From positions 1 to 39,473 of the forward strand of contig CAJOGA010000020.1 of NCBI GenBank assembly GCA_905233855.1: a stretch of DNA of 39,473 bases, written 5' to 3'. The notes below the pieces were generated by a model. It ran no database searches, was not told where the DNA came from, and saw only the letters and a list, made by a program, of their open reading frames with translations. Origin of the DNA: an uncultured Clostridia bacterium (lineage in GTDB: Bacteria; Bacillota; Clostridia; UBA1381; CAJOGA01). A program made the position numbers and the translations under genes. This document shows positions 1-8,616 of this stretch, one piece after another. Position 1 is the first letter of the stretch; every line of letters starts with the position of its first letter.

Positions 1-12
1 CAAAATCAAACG

Positions 13-1029
13 CTACGCTTCATATCCGTCAGGATTATTTTTCTGCCAGTTCCATGAATCTGCACACATTTTTTCTATGCCGTATTGTGTTTGCCAGCCT
101 AAAACTTTTTTCGCCAATGAAGGATCTGCATAACATTCTGCAATATCCCCCACTCTCCTTGATGTTATCTCATAAGGAATTTTAATGCCGGAAACATCTT
201 CAAATGCTTTTATTACTTCAAGTACGCTGTAACCCTTGCCTGTTCCCAAATTGATTGCCTTTGCACCGTCTATTGCGTTTTTTTCTATTGCTTCAACAGC
301 TTTAACATGCCCTAAAGCCAAATCAACAACATGAATATAATCACGCACGCCCGTACCGTCTTTTGTAGGATAGTCGTTGCCAAACACTTTGAGTTTTTCA
401 AGCTTTCCAACCGCCACCTGGGTTATATACGGAAATAAATTGTTTGGTATACCATCGGGATCTTCACCGATGAGTCCGCTTTCGTGTGCACCTATAGGGT
501 TAAAGTATCGAAGCAATACCGCCTTCCATTCGCTGTCCGACACACACAAATCCTGTAATATTTCCTCTATGAAGCATTTGGTTCTGCCGTAAGGATTTAT
601 TGCATTAATAGGCAGCGTTTCGTCCATAGGTACCGTTTCAGCCGTGCCGTAAACCGTCGCCGACGAACTGAACACTATCTTTTTTACGCCGAATTCCATC
701 ATCACATGACAAAGTGCAACTGTACCTGCAACGTTATTATCGTAGTATTCAAGCGGTTTTTCAACCGATTCGCCCACTGCTTTTAAGCCGGCAAAATGTA
801 TGACCATATCTATTTTGTTTTCTTTGAAAACGGTTCTCAAAGCAGACTTATCACGTATATCAGTTTTATACAGTTTTATTCTTTTACCGGTTATCTTTTC
901 CAATCTGTCAATAACAAGTTCTTTTGAATTGGATAAATTATCTGCAACAACAACATCATACCCTGCTTTTATAAGCTCAACGCAGGTATGGCTGCCTATA
1001 TATCCGACTCCACCCGTTACAAGTATCAT
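13..1029 (-). CDS. galE: UDP-glucose 4-epimerase
   Basis: This enzyme interconverts UDP-glucose and UDP-galactose in the cytoplasm, for the Leloir pathway and for sugar-nucleotide supply to surface polysaccharides. The 338-residue length is normal for bacterial GalE. The N-terminus carries the Rossmann NAD-binding motif TGGVGYIGSH (residues 5-14). The catalytic region shows SSSATVYG followed by the YGRTK (YxxxK) motif of short-chain dehydrogenases. RYFNPIGAHESG and RDYIHVVDLA are typical of the substrate half. The start is ATG at 1029 with GGGAGG upstream. It is the last gene of a minus-strand run, about 60 bp after the DUF896 gene. No other Leloir gene is visible here. Identification rests on motifs and length and is secure. 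Confidence 0.97.
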   Translation of the reverse strand: MILVTGGVGYIGSHTCVELIKAGYDVVVADNLSNSKELVIDRLEKITGKRIKLYKTDIRDKSALRTVFKENKIDMVIHFAGLKAVGESVEKPLEYYDNNVAGTVALCHVMMEFGVKKIVFSSSATVYGTAETVPMDETLPINAINPYGRTKCFIEEILQDLCVSDSEWKAVLLRYFNPIGAHESGLIGEDPDGIPNNLFPYITQVAVGKLEKLKVFGNDYPTKDGTGVRDYIHVVDLALGHVKAVEAIEKNAIDGAKAINLGTGKGYSVLEVIKAFEDVSGIKIPYEITSRRVGDIAECYADPSLAKKVLGWQTQYGIEKMCADSWNWQKNNPDGYEA

Positions 1030-1090
1030 GCAACTGTCCTCCCAAGTTCATTTAACATTAAGAATAATAACTTTGATTTTTACGTTAGAA

Positions 1091-1258
1091 TCAATCAACA
1101 ATTTCAACTTTTTTCAGTTCTGCCCTGAGACTGGATTTTATAGATTGTATATATTCGGCTCTGAGCTCTTCGCGTTCCTTTTTTTCGGCCTCGGTAAGTT
1201 CGCGTTCCCTCGATATTGCCGTAAGAGCGCTTATTCTTTCAATACGCTTTCTTTCCAT
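1091..1258 (-). CDS. DUF896 (UPF0291, YnzC-like) small protein
   Basis: This is a protein of about 55 residues, very rich in Arg, Glu and Lys. It has the two-helix pattern of the DUF896/YnzC family: an RIxxISAL first helix, LTEAEKKEREELRAEYI, then a short tail ending KKVEIVD. The cellular role of the family is not established. I prefer the ATG at 1258 (MERKRIER) over the track's GTG at 1273, because an AGGA sits about 7 nt before it. It follows the XRE regulator by a few bases. In Bacillus the family member ynzC lies between the lexA/yneA/yneB cluster and tkt, and the same neighbours partly recur here (transketolase upstream). The family call is fairly firm. Confidence 0.85.
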   Translation of the reverse strand: MERKRIERISALTAISRERELTEAEKKEREELRAEYIQSIKSSLRAELKKVEIVD

Positions 1259-1279
1259 TGCTTTGTCCTGCACTTTCGT

Positions 1280-1642
1280 TTATGATGATTCAAGATATCG
1301 CTCGGTTTCTCTTATGTTTTTTATCATTTCGGTCATTAAACCCCAATTAACGGTTTTGTAATCATAATCGTCCTTTTTACGGTATTTGTTTGTCAATATA
1401 TATTTTTTGCTTTTACCGTTTCTTAACCCACGATAATTAGGTACTTCCCGTCCAAGCAAATAATCTATACTCACATTCAGTATGCCTGCAATTTTAGAAA
1501 GAGTGTATATATCCGGCATACTCACGCCGCGTTCATAGCCCGAAACTGTGCTCTTTGCAACACACAAATGTTTTGCCAGGTCCGCCTGGGACATATTAAC
1601 ACGTTTTCTTACTTCTCTTAACCTTTCGGGAAACTTATCCAT
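1280..1642 (-). CDS. XRE/Cro-type HTH transcriptional regulator
   Basis: This 120-residue protein has an N-terminal helix-turn-helix of the XRE (HTH_3) family. Residues 5-65 read RLREVRKRVNMSQADLAKHLCVAKSTVSGYERGVSMPDIYTLSKIAGILNVSIDYLLG, which is canonical. The remaining ~55 residues are basic and Tyr-rich and match no domain I recognise. There is no LexA-type Ser/Lys protease domain, so it is not LexA although it occupies the neighbourhood where lexA is often found. The start is ATG at 1642 with AAGGAG 8-9 nt upstream. It lies between the transketolase genes and DUF896 on the same strand, so co-transcription is likely. Target genes are unknown. Confidence 0.9.
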   Translation of the reverse strand: MDKFPERLREVRKRVNMSQADLAKHLCVAKSTVSGYERGVSMPDIYTLSKIAGILNVSIDYLLGREVPNYRGLRNGKSKKYILTNKYRKKDDYDYKTVNWGLMTEMIKNIRETERYLESS

Positions 1643-1682
1643 TCACATGCTCCTTTTTTTAAGCCAAGGACACTATGTTTGG

Positions 1683-1717
1683 GGCACAACCAATACAGAA
1701 ATTGCATTGGTTGTGCC
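1683..1717 (-). other. 12-bp perfect hairpin between tktC and the XRE gene
   Basis: GGCACAACCAAT and ATTGGTTGTGCC form a perfect 12-bp stem with an 11-nt loop directly after the transketolase C-subunit stop codon. On the minus (coding) strand the stem is followed by CCCAAACATAG and not by a U-run. It is therefore not a classic intrinsic terminator. It could be a weak terminator, an mRNA 3'-end stabiliser or a processing site that uncouples tkt from the downstream regulator. Confidence 0.6.
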
Positions 1718-1726
1718 TCGACATTT

Positions 1727-2659
1727 TTATTTCATCGACATTGCTTCTTTTGCTTTTTCTGCAATATTTTCCGCGGTTAATCCGTACTCTTTAAGAAGTT
1801 CTGCCGGCTTACCGGACTTACCGAATCTGTCTGTGCCTATAATTCTCATAGGACACGGTGCGTTCTGAGCAACAACTTCAGCAACCGCACTTCCCAGTCC
1901 GCCCATAATGTAGTGTTCTTCAGCTGTTACGATAGCCCCTGTTTCTTTAGATGCTTTAATAATGAGCTCTTGGTCTATCGGCTTTATTGTATGAATATTG
2001 ATAACTCTTGCATCAATGCCCTGTTCAGCCAGTATTTTTCCGGCTTCAACAGCTTGAGGTACCATAAGACCTGTTGCTATGATAGTAACATCTCTGCCGT
2101 CTTTAAGAGTTACACCCTTGCCAAGTTCAAATTTATATGTGGCAGGATCATTTACGGTTTCAACAGCCAGACGACCGAATCTCATGTAAACAGGACCGTC
2201 ATGCTCTATTGCCGCTTTAACTGCCTGTTCCGTTTCGATATCGTCCGCAGGATTTATTATAACCATGTTAGGTATTGTTCTCATCAATCCTATGTCTTCC
2301 AGACATTGATGCGATGCACCGTCCTCGCCGACAGATATACCGGCGTGCGTTGCACCTATTTTAACATTAAGGTTTGTATAACCTATGGAATTTCTTACCT
2401 GTTCAAACGCACGGCCTGCCGCAAACATTGCAAACGACGATGCAAAAACGGTTTTTCCGCATGTCGCAAGGCCTGCCGCTACAGTCATCATATTGCCTTC
2501 CGCTATGCCTACGTTTATAAAACGTTCGGGATATACCTTTTTAAAAGTATCTGTTTTGGTTGATTTTGAAAGATCGGCATCCAACACAAGTATGTTTTCG
2601 TTTGCACCAAACTTTGCCAGTGCCTCACCGTATGATTCACGAGTAGCTTTCTTAGCCAT
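1727..2659 (-). CDS. Transketolase, C-terminal subunit
   Basis: This is the second half of a split transketolase, the pyrimidine-binding and C-terminal domains. It transfers two-carbon ketol units in the non-oxidative pentose phosphate pathway and must pair with the N-terminal subunit encoded just upstream. The ~310 residues include NVGIAEGNMMTVAAGLA (the glutamate of the TPP-activating site), HAGISVGEDGASHQ and PADDIETEQAV, all typical of the pyrimidine-binding domain. The C-terminal Rossmann-like domain follows (GRDVTIIATGLMV...). The best start is the ATG at 2659 (MAKKATRES), which overlaps the stop of the upstream gene (TAATG) and implies translational coupling. The track's start at 2665 is a TTG six bases earlier. 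Confidence 0.95.
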   Translation of the reverse strand: MAKKATRESYGEALAKFGANENILVLDADLSKSTKTDTFKKVYPERFINVGIAEGNMMTVAAGLATCGKTVFASSFAMFAAGRAFEQVRNSIGYTNLNVKIGATHAGISVGEDGASHQCLEDIGLMRTIPNMVIINPADDIETEQAVKAAIEHDGPVYMRFGRLAVETVNDPATYKFELGKGVTLKDGRDVTIIATGLMVPQAVEAGKILAEQGIDARVINIHTIKPIDQELIIKASKETGAIVTAEEHYIMGGLGSAVAEVVAQNAPCPMRIIGTDRFGKSGKPAELLKEYGLTAENIAEKAKEAMSMK

Positions 2660-3507
2660 TAGCAAGATCCCTCCAATTCTGCATTTATTTTATCCAATTC
2701 GGCTATTGCCTGTGCATATTGTTCTGCATTCGGAGCAGTTCCGTGCCAGCTTGCCTGATTTTCCATAAATGACACATTCTTGCCCTTTACGGATTTCATC
2801 AATACCATGGTAGGCTTGCCTTTAACGGTTTTAGCTTCATTTATGGCATTATACAATTCTTCAAAGTTGTGTGCATCACAGACAATGACATTCCAGCCAA
2901 ACGCTTCAAATTTCTTGTCGATAGGAGTAGGATTCATTACCTTTGTGATGTCGCCGTCAATCTGGAGACCGTTAAAATCTACAAACGCTGTCAGATTGTC
3001 AAGTTTATAATGAGCGGCAAACATTGCTGCTTCCCAAACCTGGCCCTCTTCACATTCACCATCACCCAAAACGGTGTATACTCTATAATTTTTATTATCC
3101 AATTTGCCTGCCAACGCCATGCCGCACGCAGCAGATATACCCTGCCCCAAAGATCCGCTTGACATATCAACGCCCGGAACACCTTTCATATCAGGATGTC
3201 CCTGCAGGAATGACGATGCACTTCTGAATGTTTTAACGTAATCTACAGGAAAATATCCTCTTTCAGCCAAAGTACCGTACAACGCCGGTGCACAATGTCC
3301 CTTCGACAGAACAAATCTGTCTCTGTCAGGATTTTTAGGGTTTTTAGGGTCTATATTCATAACCTCAAAATAAAGAAGCGACATAAGGTCTGCTATAGAT
3401 AATGATCCGCCCGGATGACCCGATGCGGCGTAATGTACAGCCGTTAGTGCATTTTTGCGAATGTTGTTCGCCGTTATAGACAGCTGCTTGATTTTTGCCT
3501 TGTCCAT
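2659..3507 (-). CDS. Transketolase, N-terminal subunit
   Basis: This is the thiamine-diphosphate-binding half of the split transketolase, about 282 residues. HYAASGHPGGSLSIADL is the start of the conserved N-terminal helix region. The TPP motif begins GDGECEEGQVWEAAMFA and runs to the asparagine in FVDFNGLQIDG. The track's first ATG (3525) lies inside the sequence ATGGGAGGAATTATAAACATG, so it overlaps the Shine-Dalgarno. The ATG at 3507 (MDKAKIKQ) is the real start. Split transketolases are common in Clostridia and archaea. It forms a heteromer with the next gene through the coupled TAATG junction. No ribose or xylulose transport gene is adjacent, so a housekeeping pentose phosphate role is most likely. 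Confidence 0.95.
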   Translation of the reverse strand: MDKAKIKQLSITANNIRKNALTAVHYAASGHPGGSLSIADLMSLLYFEVMNIDPKNPKNPDRDRFVLSKGHCAPALYGTLAERGYFPVDYVKTFRSASSFLQGHPDMKGVPGVDMSSGSLGQGISAACGMALAGKLDNKNYRVYTVLGDGECEEGQVWEAAMFAAHYKLDNLTAFVDFNGLQIDGDITKVMNPTPIDKKFEAFGWNVIVCDAHNFEELYNAINEAKTVKGKPTMVLMKSVKGKNVSFMENQASWHGTAPNAEQYAQAIAELDKINAELEGSC

Positions 3508-3559
3508 GTTTATAATTCCTCCCATAATTTATTTATTTTAATATAAAATAATAAACCAT

Positions 3560-3979
3560 TCAGTTTGCTGTTTCCCCTTGCCTTATATTGTTCAAGGCCT
3601 GAAACGACATATCCAGTATTTCTTTAAGACGCTCATTGTCGCCCTTCAAGTACAAATATCCCACCAATGCCTCAAAGCCGGTAGCACAGCGATAATCTGT
3701 TATATCCGCGTTTTTGGGAACGGTTTGCGACTTTGCATTGCGTCCGCGTTTATACACGCTCACCTCATTGTCGTTGAGCTTGTCCATTATTGCGTGAACG
3801 GCGTCGCTCTGTGCCTTTGCTTTGACGTATGTTGTGGATGCTTTATGCAATTTTGACACCGGCAGCTCCTTACCCAAACACAGCTTTGTTCTTATGTACA
3901 GCTCGTAAACCGCATCCCCGGCATATGCCAAAGTCAGCGGCGAATACAGATTTGGATTTTCTACATTGGTTTCAAACAT
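3560..3979 (-). CDS. mrnC: Mini-ribonuclease III (23S rRNA maturation)
   Basis: This 139-residue protein is an RNase III catalytic domain without the double-stranded-RNA-binding domain, as expected of Mini-III. The signature LAYAGDAVYELYIRTKL (residues ~17-33) carries the catalytic aspartate. RGRNAKSQTVPKNADITDYRCATGFEALVGYLYLKGD is the second conserved block with the glutamate of the active site. Mini-III trims the 5' and 3' ends of pre-23S rRNA. It follows cysS by about 47 bp on the same strand. The cysE-cysS-mrnC order is the same as in Bacillus, which supports the call. The start is ATG at 3979 with GGAG upstream. Confidence 0.95.
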   Translation of the reverse strand: MFETNVENPNLYSPLTLAYAGDAVYELYIRTKLCLGKELPVSKLHKASTTYVKAKAQSDAVHAIMDKLNDNEVSVYKRGRNAKSQTVPKNADITDYRCATGFEALVGYLYLKGDNERLKEILDMSFQALNNIRQGETAN

Positions 3980-4026
3980 ATAAACAAAACTCCGTTTCGT
4001 GCCGATAAACGGTCAGGATAATGCCA

Positions 4027-5430
4027 TTATGACCTTATTATTTGAACACCCATCGGTGTATCTTTCAGCGTTATGCCCATTTCTTTAAGCTTATCTCGTA
4101 CGGCATCGGCCTCCGCCCAGTTCTTTGCCGCTCTTGCCTCCTGACGCTTTTGTATCAACGCATCAATTTCGGCATCTATGTCATTTGCGGTGTCTTTCTT
4201 TAACAACCCAAGCACACCGCACAGCTCAGCAAGCAACGACTTTGCCTTTTCAACGGTTGTTGCGGAAGGCTTTTCATCGGATGCAAACGCCGTGTTTGCC
4301 GCTTTAACAAGGTCAAATATTGCGGCGATGGCATCGGCGGTGTTAAGATCGTCGTCCATTGCATCCAAAAACGATTGCTTTATCTGCACAAGCTTTTCTT
4401 CAAACGCTTTTTCGCCGGCATTTAACTCTTTATCCACTGCATTTTTTGATAAAAACTCAAGATTTTCCATACAGGTATATATTCTTTCCAAAGCCGAAGC
4501 AGACTGAGCCATGAGTTCTTTTGAAAAGTTGACGGGATTTCTGTAATGTGCCGAAAGCATGAAAAATCTTATAACCTCATAATCATACTCCTGTGCAACA
4601 TCCCTTACCGTAAAAAAGTTATTGAGCGACTTACTCATCTTCTGATTATTTATATTTATATACCCATTATGCATCCAGTAGTTGGCAAACGGCTTGCCGT
4701 TTGCCGCCTCGCTCTGTGCTATTTCATTCTCATGGTGCGGAAATATAAGATCCTGTCCGCCGCTATGTATATCTATTGTCTCTCCAAGATATTTGCAAGC
4801 CATAGCCGAACACTCTATATGCCATCCCGGTCTGCCCATGCCCCAAGGGCTTTCCCATGCAGGTTCGCCCTCTTTTTGCTTTTTCCAAAGGGCAAAGTCC
4901 ATAGCGTCATGTTTTTGCTCGTTTATTTCTATTCTGGCTCCTGCCTCCAGATCCTCCAACGGCTGGTGCGACAATTTACCGTATTGTGCAAACTTCTTTG
5001 TTGAAAAATACACATCGCCGTCAACGTTATAGGCATAGCCGTTTTCTTCCAGTTTCTTTATTATATTTATGATAGCATCTATATTTTCCGTGGCTCTGGG
5101 ATGATACGTTGCCTTGCATATGCCAAGTCCCTGTGCATCGGTGAAATATTCGGCTATGAATCTTTCGGCAAGCTCTTTTACCGTTATGCCGTCCTCATTT
5201 GCACGGCGTATCATTTTATCGTCAATATCGGTAAAATTCTGCACAAACGTTACTTTATAACCCGTGTATTCCAAATACCGTCTCATAGTGTCAAACACAA
5301 TGAACGGTCTTGCGTTGCCTATATGGAAATAGTTATACACAGTAGGCCCGCAGGAATACATTTTTACGTTTTCGGGGTCTATCGGCTTAAACTCCTCTTT
5401 TTTTCGGGTTAAAGTGTTGTATATCTTCAT
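4027..5430 (-). CDS. cysS: Cysteinyl-tRNA synthetase
   Basis: This class I aminoacyl-tRNA synthetase charges tRNA-Cys with cysteine. The length of 467 residues is normal. [20 protein letters not shown] holds the zinc-ligand Cys and the HIGH-type motif (HIGN). HIECSAMAC and [13 protein letters not shown] contribute further zinc ligands and the substrate pocket. [12 protein letters not shown] is the KMSKS loop. The C-terminal anticodon-binding helices end [15 protein letters not shown]. The start is ATG at 5430 after AAAAGGAG. It sits between cysE (upstream, 43 bp gap) and mrnC. A T-box leader, frequent for cys genes in Firmicutes, was looked for upstream of cysE and not seen. Confidence 0.98.
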   Translation of the reverse strand: MKIYNTLTRKKEEFKPIDPENVKMYSCGPTVYNYFHIGNARPFIVFDTMRRYLEYTGYKVTFVQNFTDIDDKMIRRANEDGITVKELAERFIAEYFTDAQGLGICKATYHPRATENIDAIINIIKKLEENGYAYNVDGDVYFSTKKFAQYGKLSHQPLEDLEAGARIEINEQKHDAMDFALWKKQKEGEPAWESPWGMGRPGWHIECSAMACKYLGETIDIHSGGQDLIFPHHENEIAQSEAANGKPFANYWMHNGYININNQKMSKSLNNFFTVRDVAQEYDYEVIRFFMLSAHYRNPVNFSKELMAQSASALERIYTCMENLEFLSKNAVDKELNAGEKAFEEKLVQIKQSFLDAMDDDLNTADAIAAIFDLVKAANTAFASDEKPSATTVEKAKSLLAELCGVLGLLKKDTANDIDAEIDALIQKRQEARAAKNWAEADAVRDKLKEMGITLKDTPMGVQIIRS

Positions 5431-5473
5431 TATTAAAACAGATCTCCTTTTATCTCTATCTTTTCAGACGAGT

Positions 5474-6118
5474 TTATTCGCCTGTTTTTTCCTCCAGCAT
5501 TTTTTCCAGACGTTCCAGCTTAACCGATAATCTGCAAAGCTCTGTTGAAACAGGGTCGGGAACACGTATCTGATCAAGCTCTTCCGCATCGGTAACTCTT
5601 ACGCCATGCTGTTTAACAACTCTCGCCGGCACGCCCACACAAGTACAATGTTCGCCAACTTCATTAAGCACAACAGCGTTAGCCGCTATTTTGGAATACG
5701 CTCCGACAGTGAACGGTCCCAAAATTTTAGCTCCTGCTCCAACCATCACATGCTCTTTCAATGTAGGATGTCTTTTGCCGGTTTCCTTGCCCGTTCCGCC
5801 AAGAGTAGCACCCTGGTATATTGTGCAATTATCGCCGACTTCGGCAGTTTCACCTATAACCACGCCAACACCATGGTCTATAAAAACGCCCTTGCCTATA
5901 ACCGCACCGGGATGAATTTCTATACCTGTTAAAAAGCATGCAAACTGCGACAGCCAACGTGCTAAAAATTTCATATTCCTTTTATACAACCAATGTGCCG
6001 GTCTGTGCCACATAACGGCATGTAAACCCGGGTACAGCAAAAAAACTTCAAGCCCGTTTCTGGCTGCCGGATCTCGCTGCAATATAGCTTTTATATCATA
6101 CGATAATCTGCCAAACAT
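5474..6118 (-). CDS. cysE: Serine O-acetyltransferase
   Basis: It acetylates L-serine with acetyl-CoA to O-acetylserine, the first committed step of cysteine synthesis. The 214 residues have the short N-terminal helical domain of the EpsC/Bacillus CysE type. A left-handed beta-helix follows: [58 protein letters not shown], with the catalytic His in FIDHG and the GTGK loop. The C-terminus is a predicted coiled stretch ([21 protein letters not shown]). The ATG at 6118 has GGAAGGAG about 8 nt upstream. It heads the cysE-cysS-mrnC run. Feedback inhibition by cysteine is a family property and cannot be read from this sequence. Confidence 0.96.
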   Translation of the reverse strand: MFGRLSYDIKAILQRDPAARNGLEVFLLYPGLHAVMWHRPAHWLYKRNMKFLARWLSQFACFLTGIEIHPGAVIGKGVFIDHGVGVVIGETAEVGDNCTIYQGATLGGTGKETGKRHPTLKEHVMVGAGAKILGPFTVGAYSKIAANAVVLNEVGEHCTCVGVPARVVKQHGVRVTDAEELDQIRVPDPVSTELCRLSVKLERLEKMLEEKTGE

Positions 6119-6201
6119 AACACAGCTCCTTCCTTAAGTTATATATCAATCAAAATCAACAACACACAGTTTTATTTAACCGCATTGATAAAACCGTTAA
6201 T

Positions 6202-6232
6202 CATACCGTTTTTGAATATTTGACAATTCATC
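6202..6232 (-). promoter_or_regulatory. Possible cysE promoter
   Basis: On the minus strand TTGTCA is followed 15 bp later by TATGAT, about 85 bp before the cysE start. The spacing is shorter than ideal. A second AT-rich candidate is the imperfect palindrome TTACATTATATAATATAATGATGTAA near 6248-6273. The rest of the 246-bp gap between cysE and the ZIP gene shows no ORF and no T-box core. Confidence 0.35.
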
Positions 6233-6290
6233 AATGTTCAAAACTTTACATCATTATATTATATAATGTAATTCACAAAAAAACAACAGT

Positions 6291-6315
6291 TTATTTTGAG
6301 ATTAACTCAAAATAA
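6291..6315 (-). terminator. Probable terminator of the ZIP gene
   Basis: TTATTTTGAG-ATTAA-CTCAAAATAA is a perfect 10-bp stem with a 5-nt loop, 50 bp past the ZIP stop codon. On the minus strand a run of seven T follows within about 8 nt. The stem is AT-rich, so termination strength is uncertain. Confidence 0.5.
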
Positions 6316-6364
6316 GCAAAAACACATAAAACAGTTGTTCAACACATATACATATTATGCACAA

Positions 6365-7150
6365 TTACCCCAACGCAATATCGAGTATCATCATCAGCAA
6401 AAATCCTGCCATAACGCTTATTGTGCCAAGACGGGAATTGCCTTCCATATACGCTTCCGGCAACAGCTCCTCCACCACGACATACATCATCGCACCTGCC
6501 GCAAACGCAAGCAGCCACGGCATTATAGCAGATACTGCCGATGCCGCCAGCACAACCGCAAACCCGAACAAAGGCTCCACAGCACCCGACAGACATCCCA
6601 GCAAAAATGCTTTGACGCTGCCCATACCTTCACGCTTCAAAGGAAGAGTAACAGCCGCTCCCTCCGGAAAATTTTGTATGCCTATGCCGACTGCCAACGC
6701 AATGGCAGACAGATACATTGTTGGCTCGCTTAAATTTTGTGCCGCCAATGCAAACGATATACCCACAGCCATACCCTCCGGTATATTGTGCAGCGTTACA
6801 GCGGACACGAGCAAAGTTGTGCGTTTACTGCCGGGCGACATTTTCTTGTTTGTAACAGAATGTATGAAAAGTACAAATTTATCCAAAACGTACAGGAACA
6901 CTATACCAAGTGCAAATCCCACCGATACGGTTATCCATGCAATATTCCCCATACTTTGTGCCTGATTGACCGAAGGCACCAAAAGTCCGAACATTGATGC
7001 TGCAATCATAATGCCGGATGCAAACCCCAAAAATATCTTTTGTACCTTTTCATCGGTATTTTTTCTGAAGCAAAACACCGTTGTTGCTCCGAGACAGGTC
7101 ATTAAAAATATAAATCCGGTTCCGTATGCAACCCATACGAATGTGTTCAA
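6365..7150 (-). CDS. ZIP family metal transporter (ZupT-like)
   Basis: This 261-residue integral membrane protein is predicted to import divalent metal (Zn, Fe or Mn). It has about eight hydrophobic segments. The metal-binding helix IV reads VTLHNIPEGMAVGISFALA (HNxPEG) and helix V reads VGIGIQNFPEGAAVTLPL (QNxPEG), the hallmarks of the family. FIHSVTNKK is the short cytoplasmic loop. Length and motifs match ZupT/YgaZ-type ZIP proteins. The start is a TTG at 7150 with AGGAGG 8 nt upstream. It is downstream of two mgtE genes, but a palindromic promoter-like region (7163-7220) suggests its own control. Transport direction and metal choice cannot be read from sequence. Confidence 0.92.
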   Translation of the reverse strand: MNTFVWVAYGTGFIFLMTCLGATTVFCFRKNTDEKVQKIFLGFASGIMIAASMFGLLVPSVNQAQSMGNIAWITVSVGFALGIVFLYVLDKFVLFIHSVTNKKMSPGSKRTTLLVSAVTLHNIPEGMAVGISFALAAQNLSEPTMYLSAIALAVGIGIQNFPEGAAVTLPLKREGMGSVKAFLLGCLSGAVEPLFGFAVVLAASAVSAIMPWLLAFAAGAMMYVVVEELLPEAYMEGNSRLGTISVMAGFLLMMILDIALG

Positions 7151-7162
7151 TATAAAACCTCC

Positions 7163-7219
7163 TGTTTATGAATATTTGTACAGTTATAAACTGTCAATTT
7201 CAGTCTATTCATAAACAGA
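7163..7219 (-). promoter_or_regulatory. Palindromic promoter/operator region of the ZIP gene
   Basis: On the minus strand TTGACA is followed after 17 bp by TATTCA, just before the SD of the ZIP gene. The spacer contains the perfect palindrome ACAGTTTATAACTGT. Outside this, CTGTTTATGAATA and its inverse flank the whole segment. The layout resembles an operator over a promoter. It does not match the Fur, Zur, PerR or MntR consensus that I know. Confidence 0.45.
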
Positions 7220-7247
7220 CACGAAGGTGTCATATTTTTTATATTCA

Positions 7248-8603
7248 TCAAGCCAATGCGGGTATAAGTGTCAACGCGATGGTGAAATATATAACAAGCG
7301 ACAATGCGTCAACCAACGTGGCAATCAGCGGTGCCGCCATAAGTGCAGGGTCTGCCTTTAACAGCTTGGCAATCATCGGCAGCGTACAGCCCACAATATT
7401 TGCCAGAAGCACAGTGCAAATCATAGCAAGCGAGACAACCAGCCCCACTCTTCCGCTTTCCGGATTGAATAATACTATACGCAGATAGTTAAGCAAAGCA
7501 AGCGGCACAGCCACAATAAAGCTTACTCTGAACTCCTTCCAGATTACGGCAGGAAGGTCTTTCATATTTATTTCGCCGACAGCCATTCCGCGTATAACAA
7601 GAGTGCTGGACTGGCTTCCGGCATTACCGCCGGTATCGGTCAGCATAGGTATAAATGTTACCAAAAGCGGCACAACCGAAAAAGCTTCCTCATAAACACC
7701 CAATATCTTTCCCGTTATAATTCCGCTTATCATGAGTATCAAAAGCCAAAAAATTCTGTTTTTAGCCATTGTAAATATGCCGGTTTTAAAATACGGCTTG
7801 TCGTTCGGCGATATGGTGGACATTTTATGAAAGTCTTCCGTTGCCTCTTTTTGTATAACATCGACAGCATCGTCTATGGTAACGATGCCCACAAGTCTGT
7901 TTTCCGCATCTACTACCGGCAGGGATATAAGATCATATTTATCCATAAGATTGGCAACGTCCTCACGATCCGCAACCGTACTTACCGATATGACGTCTTC
8001 TTCCATCAAATCCTGAATTATCTGATTATCTTTTGCAAGTAAAATACGCTTAACCGTTACAACGCCCAAAAGATGGCGGCTGTCATCGGTTACATAACAG
8101 TTATATATCGTCTCGCTGTCTTCTCCGACACGTCGTATTCTTTTTAAAGCATCGGACACTGTTATGTCTTTACGCAAGCTGGTGAATTCAGCAGTCATAA
8201 TACTGCCGGCAGAATTTTCGGGATATTTTAAAAACTGATTTATGACGTTTCTTGTCTCGGGCGATGAGTTCTTTAAAACTCTCTTAACCAAAGTTGCAGG
8301 CATCTCCTCAAGCATGTCAACCGCATCATCCACCGCAAGCTGTTCAATCAATGTGGATATTTCCTTATCGGTAATCGACTTTATAATATGCTGCTGTACA
8401 TCAGGAGAAAATTCGGCAAACACATTCATTGCCTGGTCTTTTGTTAACAAACGAAACACAAGCAGTTGTTCCTCATCAGGCAGCTCTTCTATAAATGCGG
8501 CAACATCTATGTCGAACATATCCGTCAGTTCGGCACGCAACGCTTTATAATCATGCTGTTGTGCAAGTTCGTTTAATTTTGTTGTATTTATTTGCGCAGA
8601 CAT
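7248..8603 (-). CDS. mgtE: Magnesium transporter MgtE (second copy)
   Basis: This 451-residue MgtE channel takes up Mg2+. The domain order is complete. An N-terminal superhelical domain (LTDMFDIDVAAFIEELPDEEQLLVFRLL...) leads to DDAVDMLEEMPA. A pair of CBS domains (~135-255) includes YDLISLPVVDAENRLVGIVTIDDAVDVI. The plug helix and a five-helix channel domain follow, with MLTDTGGNAGSQSSTLVIRGMA, the conserved pore signature. The start is ATG at 8603 with GAGGGGGAG upstream. It lies 13 bp after the first mgtE, so the two are co-transcribed. They differ clearly along their length and look like an old tandem duplication, possibly forming distinct or mixed dimers. Confidence 0.96.
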   Translation of the reverse strand: MSAQINTTKLNELAQQHDYKALRAELTDMFDIDVAAFIEELPDEEQLLVFRLLTKDQAMNVFAEFSPDVQQHIIKSITDKEISTLIEQLAVDDAVDMLEEMPATLVKRVLKNSSPETRNVINQFLKYPENSAGSIMTAEFTSLRKDITVSDALKRIRRVGEDSETIYNCYVTDDSRHLLGVVTVKRILLAKDNQIIQDLMEEDVISVSTVADREDVANLMDKYDLISLPVVDAENRLVGIVTIDDAVDVIQKEATEDFHKMSTISPNDKPYFKTGIFTMAKNRIFWLLILMISGIITGKILGVYEEAFSVVPLLVTFIPMLTDTGGNAGSQSSTLVIRGMAVGEINMKDLPAVIWKEFRVSFIVAVPLALLNYLRIVLFNPESGRVGLVVSLAMICTVLLANIVGCTLPMIAKLLKADPALMAAPLIATLVDALSLVIYFTIALTLIPALA

Positions 8604-8616
8604 TTTTCTCCCCCTC

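Noticed and set aside
1913-2563. 216-aa plus-strand ORF opposite the transketolase C subunit
   Set aside because: It is a shadow of a clear coding region, Cys/Tyr-rich, with no SD and no homology signal.
6119-6364. T-box riboswitch upstream of cysE-cysS
   Set aside because: It is expected from other Firmicutes, but no T-box core (AGGGTGGTACCGCG-like) or specifier fold is visible in the 246-bp gap.
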